In this document: piece after piece, positions 1 to 12,340 of the stretch | Layout: each line of letters opens with the position of its first letter | How positions within the stretch are numbered: the stretch's first letter is position 1 | DNA from: Chimonanthus salicifolius | Lineage: Eukaryota; Streptophyta; Magnoliopsida; Laurales; Calycanthaceae | NCBI GenBank assembly: GCA_013350335.1 | Contig: CM023539.1 | Span: 34,272,631-34,336,630, forward strand | Direction: 5' to 3' | DNA: 64,000 nucleotides | Program-made: the position numbers and the translations under genes | The notes under the pieces: model-generated | What the model saw: only the letters and a program-made list of their open reading frames with translations | What the model was told of the DNA's origin: nothing | Databases searched by the model: none

Positions 1-525
1 GCCAATGTTGTGAAAATCGAATCGCATCGTAAATCGTTAATACATCTTGGATCGCAACTCGTGTATCGTAAATCGTAGAATCGTAAGATTCATAAGTGTC
101 TTTTCTCAAAAATATTTAAAATTTGAAATAACGTAAAATATATCTAAAATGTAATAACATGAGCAATTCTCTAACTTTCTTTCAATATTAAGTGAATTCT
201 ATATAATTAGTTCATTGGAGCTCAAATTTCAATGCTCCAACTCCAAAAAGTATAAGACCAGTATATAATCCAACTATATTGTGAAAAATCAATAATGAAC
301 TAAAAACCCTCAAAAAATCGAAAGGTCTTAAATGCTCATTAACTCAAGCCTTAAAAACCATTAAAACGAAATGTTTCATGCTTTCACACTCCTAATAACC
401 CTATAATTCTATTATTTATACGAATCGTAAGATTTGTTGATAGATACGAATCGTTCCTCTTATCATATCGTATGAATCGTAAGATACGAATCATGTATCG
501 TAAGATTTTAACAACCATGGTTTGA
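1..525. repeat. MITE-like inverted element rich in ATCGTAAGAT
   Basis: Both ends carry clusters of related words (ATCGTAAATCG, ATCGTAAGAT, ATACGAATCGT). The left end, TGTTGTGAAAATCG, pairs as an imperfect inverted repeat with the right end, which reads TGGTTGTTAAAATC on the other strand near 510-525. The middle (about 100-410) is AT-rich filler. This layout suggests a non-autonomous DNA transposon. The left boundary may lie outside the window and no target duplication could be confirmed. Confidence 0.4.
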
Positions 526-1200
526 GCATGAGATTTTCGAGCATGAAATGTTTATGAGATATTATATTATGTTATCATTTGAAAAAGTATGGAAACTTTA
601 TAATGATATGAATTGATTTTAAAAAAATGTACTATGATATGCTTTTGGAAAATGATTTACCATAACACTCCTTTGTGCACCACCTTATGATTGAGATTCC
701 TACTGGACGAGTTGACTAAGCCCATAATTTCCCCCTTTAGATGTAGGTGCAGGTCAAGGAAACAGAGATGATGTTAGACTAAGCGGCAGTCAAGCAGAGG
801 CAAGATTTCATGAGAAGAGATGCTTGTGACTTAGTTCATATTGATATTTGAGAACAATGTAATTCGTGAGAGAGAATGACCATGGGATGTAATATTCTTC
901 AATTCATAGATATTTGATGTAATGTGTTTGACTTATGTTGGGAATTTCCTTACTTTTACTTTGAGATGTGATATATTATTCATGCAATATATAAATGTTT
1001 TGAATTTCCACTGTTTATGCTAGCATGTGTAAGTTTTATAGTGGATTCCAATCCACGCATATGCTAGGTTGGGCCAGTCGGAGGGTTGCGTCTTCGGACT
1101 CGGACTCGGACTTGGCTCGCATCGTGGCGTCTCCTCCCTCTCCACAGAAATGTCCATTTATTATCACTCTGATCTAGGTGGGAGAGGTCAGGGCGTTACA
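526..1200 (+). mobile_element. 3' part of a decayed LTR (Ty3-like)
   Basis: The block ends in GGGAGAGGTCAGGGCGTTACA-like sequence at 1200. That CA-terminated end matches the style of plant Ty3 LTRs, and a GC-rich stretch (1070-1140) precedes it. No primer site follows, so it is a solo or truncated LTR. The left limit is approximate. Confidence 0.4.
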
Positions 1201-1477
1201 AGTTCAACATACTATAACCCTTAAAACTCCTTACTTGCCACTAACCAAGCACCAAGCCTCCATTAGCATAATATGTGTAGTGAATGTGCTCATGTAATTT
1301 TGCAGCCTTTCAAAATATAGTATCATTTAGAGTTGACTTTCCTTGTATAGTTTTTCTTTTCTTCTTTTTTTAGTGTAAGGAGACCTATATTTATAGAGGA
1401 TGTGTGTACTTTTTTTAATAAATGAATGAAATTACAATTCTTCTTCTCAAATCACTTTTTTTCAATCATCACCAATA
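1201..1477. other. Intergenic, no recognisable feature
   Basis: AT-rich sequence with T runs. No coding, RNA or repeat structure was recognised. Confidence 0.5.
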
Positions 1478-1820
1478 TACATGCATGATTACAATGCAAA
1501 ATCAAATGGAATACAATTGAATTCTTTTGAGATTTGTCTATTCTCCACAAGTTCCAAGAACCTTAATGGTATTCCACTATTTCTCAAGATGACAATGCTT
1601 TGTCAAGAGCACCAAGCAACTAATGTAAAAGGCTTTTTCTTTATTTTATTGCTTTCAAGTTGTGACACAATTGTCATTATTTTTGCCAGCCATATTTTAT
1701 TAGCCTGTATATGGATTCGTCGTCTTAAGATCCCACTTTTAAGTCAATAAGATCTTGATTTGATTTAATCATATATTCAGATCAACATTAATTCCATTTA
1801 TCAATTTAGATCGCCATCAA
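1478..1820 (+). repeat. Left LTR-like direct repeat of the degenerate element
   Basis: Homologous by eye to 3175-3521, with the same order of blocks and many substitutions and small indels. The outer boundary is approximate. Confidence 0.5.
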
Positions 1821-2998
1821 ATTGGTAATCAGAGCCCGATTTTCCTTGTGCCTTTGAAATTGATAAAATGATGAATTAGGAACATGAACATGGAAGTGGC
1901 AATAACATTGCAAGAGAGAGTGATTATCGTGGTATTGAAATTGAAGAATTAAGAAGATAAGCCGCACAGTTAACGAAGTGGCTTTCCTAGGTTAAGTGTT
2001 GAGATCATGATGATGATAGAAATGAAGTAAAAATTATCCCTTTACATGATCGTGCTTCACGTGAGATAGTCAATGCATGGATCAATCTCAAGATAAGAAT
2101 ATCCAAGTTGATATCCTAGAGTTTGATGATAAGATTTTCATAAATTATAAACCAATCAAAGAAATTGTAAATTGGGATGAACCAATTGTCAGTGAGTGAT
2201 AATAAAGGAGATGTCGAAATGATGAGGTAATGACTAGATTTCGATATTCATGTCTTGAGAGACGACCAAAAGAATTGATTTTTAATCAAAGCCTTCAAAT
2301 GCTAAGGGTTTTAAGAAAGAATCAATTGGTGTTAAAATATCATTAAAAACATTTATGGAACCTTTTTGAGAGGGAATTCTCCACAAATCATTGTGTTGGA
2401 ATAAATTTTTAAATAACATGAAATCCATGGATGGATTGCAAATCCCAAGACAAAATATCATTTTATTTGTTCATCACCGATTTGTTTCTATCCATAATCA
2501 TGATTACTTGTATGTGAAATTTAAACGAAAAGAAAAAAATTATCGTGGCACTAAACTTTAAGACAAGTTTTGCCCCAGAAAGAAATCTTGGTGCGGGCAC
2601 CATATGCAAAGATCACATTGAAATCGAGGTCATATCAATTGTAGATCATCTTATAGAGGAAAAGTATTTAAATTCAAAGACTTCAATGGATAGATGCCAT
2701 TTTACTATGGTCAATGGATTTTGGTCGACTCGTCTTGTGTGGAGCCAATGCTCAAGACGATAGCATAGTCAAGATTCAACATGTTGTGATTATCAAGTTG
2801 ATCACCTCAATGAAGACTCAATGGCAAATATTTCCCAAGCAAAGAAGAATGATGTGATAAACATGACGATCAAGCTTGGACCCTGTGACTTGGGATTTAG
2901 TAGATGAAGAAACATAGTGACCCAAGCATCAAATTGGAAGGCTAACTAAATATGTTGAAACATATGATTTCTATATGAAGTGTTAACTAGATTTGGGG

Positions 2999-3000
<2 letters not shown>

Positions 3001-3034
<34 letters not shown>
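3001..3034. repeat. (GA)n microsatellite
   Basis: Seventeen GA dinucleotides in an unbroken run, preceded by a G run, inside the degenerate LTR element. Confidence 0.9.
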
Positions 3035-3037
<3 letters not shown>

Positions 3038-3174
3038 AGTAGATAAGTATGTTCCTAATTGTATCAAGAGTCCTAATCAGAAGGTCAATAGTGGGTGGAT
3101 TTGCATGAGCAAATCCAATTCATGTCCGGTTTGTAATGGGCATGCTTGTACCAGGGTGGGTTACAGTATTATCA

Positions 3175-3521
3175 TACATGGATGTTATGTAAAAAGGAAT
3201 GGTATACAATTGAATTCTTTTGAGATTTGTCTTTTCTCCGCAAAGTCCTGACACCTTAATATTATTCCTCAAGGTGATCATACTTTGTCAAAAGCACTAG
3301 TACCTGTTCAACACTAATGTGTAAGCCTCTTTTTTTAATTCTTATTTCAATGCTTGAAGTTGTGACATGCTATTGTCGTTATTTTCACCAACCATGTTTT
3401 ATTAATATGTATATCAAGTTGTCAGCTCAAGATCCCATTTTCCAATCAATTAGATCTTGATTTGATTTATCATCGATTAGGATAGGCATTAATTCAGTTT
3501 TCCAATATAGATCACCATCAA
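3175..3521 (+). repeat. Right LTR-like direct repeat of the degenerate element
   Basis: Partner of 1478-1820. It ends in the same ATCRCCATCAA block, but without a primer site after it, as expected for a 3' LTR. Confidence 0.5.
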
Positions 3522-5889
3522 TGAGGCAGCTTGTCCATCTGTGGGTTTCCCAATGACTTTCTTTTGAAAGATTGGGAAGTAGTTAAAGACTGTAGAATTT
3601 CATCATAGAGGCATGTCATCCAAAGAAATTCGTGCCTCTTCATCACTCATGTTCTGAAGATCGGTGACCTCTCCTTATGGGACAATTAGTTGAGATAATA
3701 TGAGAAAAGTTGTTGCAAATGGATGATTGATATTTTACTTGAGGTTTTGTTCGATGGGAAGTAATATAAAGAGCCTAGTCTCATACATTCATTTTAAAAG
3801 CTTTATATTCTTCATTTTTTTCCTTCAATTTTTCTTCATCAACTACTATAAAACCTAATAAATTTCTGAATTATCTTTTTTTTTGGGTTTTGTGACATGG
3901 CTTAAACTGGAAACTTTTTGAGGGAGTTGGATGGGGAATCATATGGAAAAATAAATTCAAAAAACAGATAGATTCAATCAGAGAGAAATAATAATGTGGT
4001 TTAGAATATGGAATGAGTATATGGTCATTGATTACTTATGAAGGGAGGGAAAGAAAGGTCTTGCCATGTATTAATGAATCCTCAAAAATCAATATGATCC
4101 CATGATCATAGCTATAGACAGTTGGGCCTCTAAAGATCAATGGTTGATAAAAAATGGATTCCATCTAATAGTAGGGCAACTGCAATCAGTAAATGTCTTT
4201 AAATAATACCGTGTGAGGTCTCTGATGTAAAATAAAGAAGAGAATGTCACGTACATGACCCTCTTTTATGAGAGCTACTCAAGCCCGCATGTCTTTAGAG
4301 TACTAGTTTTTGTCAATATTTTTTTTTTTTTGAAAGATTTGGTCAATATTAATTTAAAAAGGATTATGAGATTTGGCACATTAAAATTAGGGAAAATCAT
4401 CAAAAATGGATAAAATTTGTAAAATAGGTTGCAATGGTGGTTTCGGTCTGTTTGAAAGATCCAAGCTCTCCCACTAGATAAAGCCACTATGTCACCTCTT
4501 GAAGGAAAGAACACAACGCAAGTTCATTGCAGACTCTTCGAAGAGCTCGCTAACAACATCATATGGTTACCTTAGCAACATTGTTATAGACAAGCTAAGC
4601 ACAGCATAAATGTAAATGCCCAAATAACTTAGACAATCTTTTAAATCTTTTTTAAGAGAATTACCGTGTGTTGCATTTTGTTGGTCGAAATGCTCCCTGC
4701 AATAAAGAAAAAATTAAAAAAGGATTAAAAAGATAAATATAGATTATTAAAAAGTGTGAGAACACATTAGTATACACCATAATGTATTTCATTATTTGCA
4801 ATATAAAAGTTATCTAATGGAATTGCAAGAAGTCAGCTACATTTAACAAAAATGGACTTAGAGTTCACAGTGGTCTATTCCCTTTCCAGATTGAGTTGAT
4901 AGGGGCCTATGGCTAACGTACATTCAAGGGTATGCCAGTCATTAGGTTTTCAGTACCACGAGCCAGCCGGTCGTTGTGTGGGTGGACTCAATTTCTTCCA
5001 GTTTGTTGCCATCCGTGTTTCTCATGTTTCACCATATGGATTACCTATCCTTCGTTTTCCTCCCGCAACTCCCTTCGGTCTCCTTTAGCTCTGGTGGGCA
5101 TGGTTCTATAGTTCTTCTGGCCTTCTTTCATGTCGTAGACTTAGCTTATCGAGGGGTCTTGCATTAGATACTGCATTTTCTTTGACTCATGCCTTTTAGT
5201 TGTGACATTGTTTGTTTGAGTATGAAGTCGTTACCTTGCGGGAGCAACCTGAACGAGACCCTTCTCTTCTTTTTGATTTCCATATGGTTGAATCACTTGT
5301 GAAGTCGACTTCACTTGACTGTGTTTGCTACAACTTCACCCTAGACTCATGTCATGTAGTGTAGCAAGCTTGCCAGAGAGAGAGTGAATTGTTGAACGAG
5401 CAATTATGTTAAGCAATACTTGTAGCATATTATTGTATTCTTCCTCCACTCACCTCCACAGGCGGGATAACCGCCCGCAAGCGAGTCATGCATACAGATA
5501 CACACAAACAATCCATTTAAACTCAATTTAGTTTGACTTTCTCACAAACAAGCACTTAATTTAGATACACACAAATACTCCATTTAAACAGAATTTAGTG
5601 CAACTTTTTCACAAATGAACATTCAAATTAGGAATTTTTATGGGGAACAATCCTACATGAAGCATCACAGAAAAGAGCTCATTATGGTTGATCATGTCAA
5701 TATCAATCATGTAAAATGTCATAAAGAGTTCAATATGGTTGATCTTATTGGTAGGTGCATGAAATTTCTGCCTAAGTTGTCACTAACACTTCAAATCAGC
5801 AAAATATTTGAATTCCATACGGTCAATCTAATCAACATCAGACCTTATGTTTCAAGAAACCTCTCTCCAAGGTGCACTAATGTTTCTTC
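3522..5889. other. Intergenic, AT-rich
   Basis: No gene was recognised. Short open frames here have no family features. The only structure seen is the roughly 69-bp tandem duplication at 5492-5630. Confidence 0.5.
5492..5630. repeat. Two-copy tandem repeat, unit about 69 bp
   Basis: Both units run through AGATACACACAAA, CCATTTAAAC, AATTTAGT and TCACAAA in the same order. They are diverged by roughly one base in six. Confidence 0.6.
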
Positions 5890-6131
5890 AATTGGCTTGT
5901 GGCAGCTAAGCGTTCATAGTCACGTTGCTTTTTGATCTTTCAAATGTCGGCTCTTCCTATCATTGTGAAGCAGAATTTACCAAATGTTGGATTGTTCACC
6001 CACCAATAGGGAACGTGAGCTAGGTTTAGGCCGTCGTGAGACAGGTTAATTTTACCCTACTAATGGTTGTGCCCCGATAGTAATTCAACCTAGTAAGAGA
6101 GGAACGGCTGATTCGCACAATTGGTCATCGC
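5890..6131 (+). pseudogene. 25S rRNA 3'-region fragment (decayed)
   Basis: The sequence follows plant 25S rRNA around the sarcin-ricin loop. Recognisable blocks are GGCTTGTGGCAG, GCGTTCATAG, GTTGCTTTTTGATC, ATGTCGGCTCTTCCTATCAT, GGATTGTTCACCCACCAATA, CCGTCGTGAGACAGGTTA and GTAATTCAACCTAGTA, then the loop region AAGAGAGGAAC and GATTCGCACAATTGGTCATC. Many differences are C to T or G to A, as expected from decay of methylated DNA. The universally conserved loop base run is itself altered. Only about 240 nt is present and neither flank is rDNA. This is a dead dispersed fragment, not a working rRNA gene. Confidence 0.88.
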
Positions 6132-6399
6132 AAGAGTGACGACAAACTTATCTCCGGTGTCAACACGTATGCTACAATCTCTTGTGTTCTCTGTAGCCGA
6201 TCAACCTCCACCACCATCTCCCAAGATGTGCCTCATCCAGAGTTCTAATATGTCTCACCCCCAAGTTCCCCCATGCACTTGCGTTTGAAGATGATGTAGA
6301 ACAGATAACGGACAGATTCTTGAAGAAGTACAAGAGACGGGTTGACAAGAAGCATGGCTCGGCGTGCCTAATCACGAGCGGGGCCACTTTCTAATTTTG

Positions 6400-6900
6400 T
6401 TTAGTTGTTATTTTTATTTTATTTTGTTCGATTCTATTTGGATCTCTAGTCCTCGTCTGTTTTGTAATCCCAGCCCAACTGGGACGTTGAGTTCTGGTCA
6501 TTTATAGTCTATTCAAGAGTTGTTAGGGTCCTTGTATTATTTGAATAAGACAGCCACAGTCGGTGGCTATCCCAGTAGGTTTTAGAGTCCTATTCTAATT
6601 TGGAGTTGTTAGTTTTTCTTATAAATAGCCACGGTTGTGAACATACCTCCTTCGAATTAATAGAATCTGAGAATTCGAGTATCTCTGTTATCCTCTTCTA
6701 CTTGCTATCTCTGCTTTGCTGCAGGCTTCACCTTGCTGGTCAGTTCCAGCCCTCCAAATCGTCGGATCTTGGGCTTAACCCCAGGAGAAGTTACCGTCAC
6801 AAGCAGCTGGACTTTATCCCAGGTATATCACAGTTGTTGCTCCCACCTGCCTCTCTGATTTCACGGCAAACAACCAACGATCGAGCCCTATAGATTTGCC
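6400..6900 (+). mobile_element. Probable LTR fragment with TATA box
   Basis: A stretch with the layout of a plant LTR: a GTTGTTAGGGTCC / GTTGTTAGT repeated motif, then TATAAATAGCC at 6620-6630, then a pyrimidine-rich leader. No partner LTR or primer site was found, so both family and limits are uncertain. Confidence 0.3.
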
Positions 6901-9550
6901 TCTTCCTCAAATCCAATCCTTCCGTTTTTGCTGCCAGGTCTCTCTCTTCCATCGCTGCAACTCGGGTATTCTTCTACCTTCTCTCCTTTCCTCTGCTCCC
7001 GTCGCCCCACTCGCTGCAACTCTTTCACCCGGGTATAGCCTTACACCTGTCCTCTCTTCCTTCCCTTTTCTTATTTCACTTGAAACCCAAGCAGTCCCTT
7101 CCTTCATTCTTTCTGTTCGCTTCTTATTTCCTTCTTCTTTCCCTTTCCATCACATCTACCCACCTGTTGCAACCAGAACCATGTGTCCTCCATTGAAGAC
7201 CGCCCATTACTTGATCCCTCACAGCCATTCATTCCCATTATTCTTTTATTTTTTTATTTTTTTATTTTTATTTTTTTATTTTTTAATTTTTTTTATCTTT
7301 CAAAAAAAAATAAAGACAAAAATCCCTTTAAGTCAAAGTCCCCTTTGACTCCCTCCTTACCCAGTAGCCAAAGACCCATTCAATTCTAAGCCAACCTGTA
7401 CCCTACCAGTTGACTGTTTGACCCGATATTTGTCGGGATTGATTAGATGCTTTAATTCTCTCACCGCTTCCGCTACACTAGAAGACTTCCAAAAAAGCAA
7501 GTGGACACCCGCTCTACGCTTCCTCTTCCTTTGGTCGAGTGAGCTTTCAGCTTCCTCCCCATTCCCCCCACATTGGGACATGAAATTATAGTGTTTGGGT
7601 TTGAAGGCATCTGACAAACACAGTTTTGAAAACCCTTTATTGAGATTCCCTTTTTTCACTCTCTCTTCGTGTAATTTATGTTTAAAAAAATGCCCCACCG
7701 TCTACTAAACACCTGTTAAACAGAAAATATGCATAGCTCAATCATACCTGCCAAATTCATGTATGTTTGGATTTGGAGAATATAGGAAAAGGGGGAGCAT
7801 ACCATATTGTTTCCCTACAATATCTTGTTTGGTAACCCTTTTAATTGGGAACAATGACTAGTAGAAAACAATGCTCATCTAAGCTCATTGATTATTTATT
7901 TTATTCCATTTGAACAAAAAAATGTCATGTCATCATATTGACCTAATTCAACCCACTCCCCAAACCCCCCCTAAAAAAAATAAACAAACAAACAAACAAA
8001 GAAATATTCCACTAAAAGGTATTCTTCTGATCCATATAACCCCTATGAAGTTTATGCTCCAAACATAGAAAACTTATTAGATCTTCCTTTGTGTGTTTCC
8101 TTGGAGACTCATTTATGTACAAAACTTATTAGATCCGCATTTGCGTCTTCCCTTGGAGACTCATTTCTGTAGAAAAATAAGTGTGAATGCATGCTTCAAC
8201 CAAAATTTCCTTCATTAGATTATGTGAGGAAGGAGTTCATGCTATTTTTCATGCAATTTTTTATTGAACTTGTAAAGAAATGTCAATTTTGATTCCTTTT
8301 CTTTTCTTACACTCAAAACATTTTCCCTTCAGTGAACAATTCAAACAATTTCCTATTGGTTGAATAGGAAAATGAAACTTCTACTTGCCAATCACATCAA
8401 AAGCATGCAAAGAAGACAACCATGAAATCACTTTAATATTTGCTCCAGCTTGAGGAAAACAAATTAGCAGTGCCTCAAAAAATTTAATAACCATGGTATG
8501 AAAACTAGTTTTTGAATCGGCGAGTCCACTCACTAGATGAAAAAAATGAGTAATTCGTTGAAAACATGCCAAACCATTGAGTTTTGTGTTTAAGTTGGAT
8601 GACTCGCTGAGTCGAATAGAAACTCAGGTGAATCAACTCATTTTGGTCAAATGCTTCTAGGACGCAGAAGTCATCTGCAAATGTTTTAAGGGTAAAACTA
8701 GAAACTAAAAGGATAGTATATGTAGACACAAATTTTCAAATTTACATTGCAAATTTTTTATTTGATATTTGAACAATGTAAAATGAGTACAACTCTAAAT
8801 GATAGATTTCCACTCTTTATGAAGAGACTGGTCCATCATCCCCTTTACAAATGAAATTTTTCGAGCACGCATACAAAGAATCATAAAATAAACACAAATT
8901 TAGAAAGCCCTAAGTGGGGTCTTCAAAGACTTGACCCACAAACAGCATAGGCAGAGATCAACAGAATTACGTGCACCAAGTATAGAGATTGTGAGAGAAG
9001 GTTAACAAAAGCCAAACTGATGAAGATTTGAGACCTTGAGCCAAAAAAGTGCCAACAGATTTGAAGAATCCAAAGAACATTATCAATTGAAGTGCAAATG
9101 AAACCAAGAGTCCCAAACTACACTATGGATGAGTTTATATGGGGTAAAGTCCAACTTCTCTTGTTTGGTCCATTCTACAAGAGAAAGTGGGCCCAAATAT
9201 AATGAATCTTCCCCACATCTAGGAGAAAATGGGGTTCTCCACCTCTACCAGGATAGCACTATTTTCTCTAAGAGAAAAGAAGATGGCCAAAAGTTCTCCT
9301 TCCCCTAAGGAACCCCTTACTTTAAGTTCTCATCCAAACACAACCTATGGAGATGATACGTGAATGGAAGTGTACTTCCGAGCCACACTAAGTCAAAGTA
9401 TGAAAGAGATTGAAAACCTCTAACCATGCTATCTCTGGTTGTAGGAGAAAAGTTGCTGAATGTTTTTCAATACATGTTTGAGAATTCCTAGGCCAAAGGA
9501 TCCCCCATCTCTAGTCCAAGGGGGTATTTATAGTTTTGTGGTGGAAAGGA
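6901..9550. other. Intergenic, low-complexity and AT-rich
   Basis: No gene was recognised. A T-rich low-complexity block lies at 7240-7310 and a two-copy 52-bp tandem repeat at 8069-8172. Confidence 0.5.
8069..8172. repeat. Two-copy tandem repeat, unit 52 bp
   Basis: Both units start AAAACTTATTAGATC and share CTTGGAGACTCATTT with a few substitutions. The copies are adjacent. Confidence 0.75.
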
Positions 9551-9559
9551 CTACATTAG

Positions 9560-9790
9560 TTTTGCCCTGTAGAGTGCAGAGCGAAAGAGCGACGCCCCGT
9601 CAAGTGCATCCTTATCGAGTGCAACCCCTTCGAGTTTAGCCCCGTCAAGCGTCGTACCATCAATTTTCGCCCTGTTGAGTGTCACTCCGTCGAGTGCCGC
9701 CCCATCTAGTGCCGCAGCAGCATTGAGTACACCCCCGTCAAGTGTTGCCCCCATCGAGCGCAACCTCGTAAACTGCAAGCCCAAGTGCCA
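9560..9790. repeat. 15-nt-period minisatellite
   Basis: About fifteen degenerate units of a 15-nt word, typified by GTCGAGTGCCGCCCC. Because the period is a multiple of three, one minus-strand frame stays open and reads as five-residue repeats (leucine every fifth residue, as in ALDGA, TLDGA, ALDGV). See the finding and the rejected gene call. Confidence 0.75.
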
Positions 9791-10770
9791 CCCCATAGTG
9801 TGCAGCTGATGACATCTCCACAACACAATTCGCTTGATTCAATCCATTTGAATATGTCAAGCAAGGTTTTGATAATTTGATCTCACCGACATAGATGGTT
9901 TGATCCATCATCATATATGCCTCTAATGGGTATGGATTACTTGTTCCACTGTTGGATGTGTTCGACAAGATATTATTGACTTGATATGCCATTGGATATG
10001 TTGATAGAAGGCCTTAATCACTTGAATTCATCGTTGATTTTACCCTTGGTGGGTGTTAAGGGCCCAATCCACCATGAGATGTAGCTTGACAATGTTTTGA
10101 TAACTAGATCTACTATAGGAAATGCCGATGAATGATCTTTATGATAATCTACTGTCAAATATGTTGATTGAAGATCTTAATGACTTAATCTGTCCTCAAA
10201 TATGTTCAAGCGGGATGCTAATCACTTAATCCACCGTTAGGGTGTGTCCAAGATAATTCACAAATTGTGGCCATCCAATCATCATCTATTAATCACAATT
10301 AAATGATTAATTCCAAAATCCATGGGCATCCTTTGATCATTAGGACTATATCAGGTCCAAATTGATCTTCCATAAATGTCTTTGGAGGAATCCGAATTAC
10401 AATGATCATATTAGATCATATACATTTCTTTTAGAAAGTTTCTCCACTTTTGTCAATTAAGGGACCATAAAAACTTAGTCATATGATCTTTCAAATAATA
10501 ATAATAATAATAATAATTAGATCATATGAGTGATGACATTTGAACAATTTCTAAGTGCCAACAATATAAAAGGTAGAATGAAAACCCCAACTTTTTCCTT
10601 GTATGAGAAAGAGTCTCTAGGGAGTGAAATGGAGAGGCTCCCTTTTCCCAAGCTCTCTCTCTCTCTAGTTTTTTTCATTTGTATTTTTCTTCCATTCTAC
10701 ATCATTCATGCTTCGCCTTTGTTAACTTTTTAAGTAATAAAACAAATGATAGAAAAGATTATTTTTTCTT
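9791..10770. other. Intergenic with loose internal repeats
   Basis: Words such as AATATGTTGAT, AATCACTTGA and ACTTAATCYRYC recur between about 9840 and 10260, suggesting a decayed tandem array. A (TAA)n microsatellite lies at 10493-10516. No gene was recognised. Confidence 0.45.
10493..10516. repeat. (TAA)n microsatellite
   Basis: Eight or so consecutive ATA/TAA trinucleotides. Confidence 0.85.
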
Positions 10771-11070
10771 TTTTTTTTTGGCTGAAAACAGCATTATATT
10801 ATATATCAGAGAACATATTTAAATGATACCACTTAGTGTTCCTAACATCATCACCCATAAAAACACCTACACAGAAACAGCTGAACATAGACCACCCTTG
10901 AGAGGAGATATATACATAGTACATAGACACCACCAACTGATCATAGACTTGACTACCAAGGGATTAAAATCGTTCATCCTTGTAAAACAGATGAAAAGGG
11001 TTAAAAGATTAATCCCAGATGTACAGACCCTATAAACATTGCAAGACCAAGCCACCAGCCTATATAACAT
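10766..11070 (-). mobile_element. Possible retroposon tail (LINE or retrocopy 3' end)
   Basis: On the minus strand the block ends in AATGCTGTTTTCAGCC followed by a poly-A run (T run at 10766-10780 on the plus strand). This is the layout of a non-LTR retroposon 3' end. No coding remnant or target duplication was established. Confidence 0.25.
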
Positions 11071-11930
11071 AACACCTTCCCCAAATATTTTAACTTTTCG
11101 GTTTTTATTTCATTCTTTTGTTTTTCTCGGTTATTTACTTTCTTTTCCCATATCTTCTAAAATTTTCTTCTTATTTTCATTTTTATGTGTACCTTTTAGT
11201 ATTTTATTTTGTAATATTGCATTTGCCTATTAGTTTTTTTATGATCTTTATTTTATATTTATTTACAATCTTTATCATATGTAAATATGGATATAAAAGT
11301 TATTCAATATTATTATTTTAATAGTTTGACCAAGTCTTAACTTTTTGAGTCTGTTAAAACTTGCAGGAATCTTTAAGTTGACTTGACTCAGTGAAAAATT
11401 GAGTCGAATCAATTTTCCAAACAATGGAAATGACCAAGTTAAAATAAAAAATAAAAAGTCTATAGGTAGGAACTAGATTTATTGATAAATAAATGGTCCA
11501 GAAGAGAACACCGAGCTTATGGATTCCCTTTTGAGCCATTAATCACATTTTAATATTTGGTAAAGTAATTTTCTGCAGTGAATCCAAATGGGTTGCATTG
11601 ACATTTCTTAATACCTCTATGAATCTTACATAACTTACAACGCATATAAACTGTAAGTCATCGCATAAAAAGTCATGTATGACCACACTGACAAATTGAG
11701 CATGGTGGCATGTGAATTTGTTTTCAAGGACCCTGCTACAATGAAACACTTTTGGCATTTAAGTTGCAAAAAACTGGTTCTTTTGATGTGTAGCATGTAG
11801 GGGAAAGGACCCTCACCATTATTCAAGGCTGAATCTGGAGAATCTAAACACCAAAAATCAAGGCCCCCAACCATTGCTAGCTACACGATCCCAAGGCACT
11901 AAAATCAAAGGGGCATAGTGATGCGGAGCA
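11071..11930. other. Intergenic, AT-rich
   Basis: Nothing recognised. Short open frames here are T-rich and have no family features. Confidence 0.5.
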
Positions 11931-12340
11931 TTCATCAGCTTTAGTTAGTCTCGTTTCAGTTATTTGATTTATTTAGTTCAGTGTGACTGTAATTTTTTTG
12001 GGATTATTTTTCATTAGATTATTTGAGGGTATTCTAGTCATTGTGTAATTAGGGGTATTTTTATTTCATTGTAATTTTATTATAAAAAGCCATATAAGCC
12101 TCATTAGGGCTAATTAACGATGATACTGAGAAGAAAATTATTTGCCTTATGGGCATGAATTGGAGAGAATCCATGGCCCGTCGGTGAGAAGCCCGAGATT
12201 TGGCGAGACGCCCCGAAGGTTAGAAATCTTCAACCCTTTTCCAGTTATTTTTGTCTTCTTCTATTTCTCTCTTTCCTTTTCTTCTTCCTCTTCTTGTTTC
12301 CCTTACTATGAAGCCCGTTTATCCATTTGAACCTCTATCG
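11931..12340 (+). mobile_element. Possible LTR fragment
   Basis: It resembles the promoter and leader part of a plant LTR: a TATAAAAAGCC box at about 12082-12092, then a pyrimidine-rich leader from 12230. No partner LTR or terminal dinucleotides were found. Confidence 0.28.

Larger units (their letters stand above)
1478..3521 (+). mobile_element. Degenerate LTR retrotransposon
   Basis: Two diverged direct repeats (1478-1820 and 3175-3521) share many blocks, for example ATACAATTGAATTC, TTTTGAGATTTGTCT and AAGATCCCA. The left repeat is followed at 1822-1836 by TTGGTAATCAGAGCC, one inserted base away from the usual initiator-Met primer site TTGGTATCAGAGCC. The 1.35-kb interior is full of stop codons, with no intact gag or pol. 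The short open stretches there (such as 2545-2763) match no family I can name. The element is therefore old or non-autonomous. Confidence 0.55.

Noticed and set aside
5476..5640. CRISPR-like or regulatory repeat array
   Set aside because: Only two diverged adjacent copies without unique spacers, in a plant nuclear context; a simple tandem duplication explains it.
6896..7389. Plus-strand frames of 150 and 68 residues
   Set aside because: The composition is dominated by pyrimidine and T-run low complexity. No domain was recognised.
9551..9826. Minus-strand 91-residue frame resembling a pentapeptide-repeat protein
   Set aside because: It is the translation of a 15-nt minisatellite in a gene-poor, TE-rich stretch. 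It lacks the A(D/N)LXX consensus at the second position and has no supporting exon structure.
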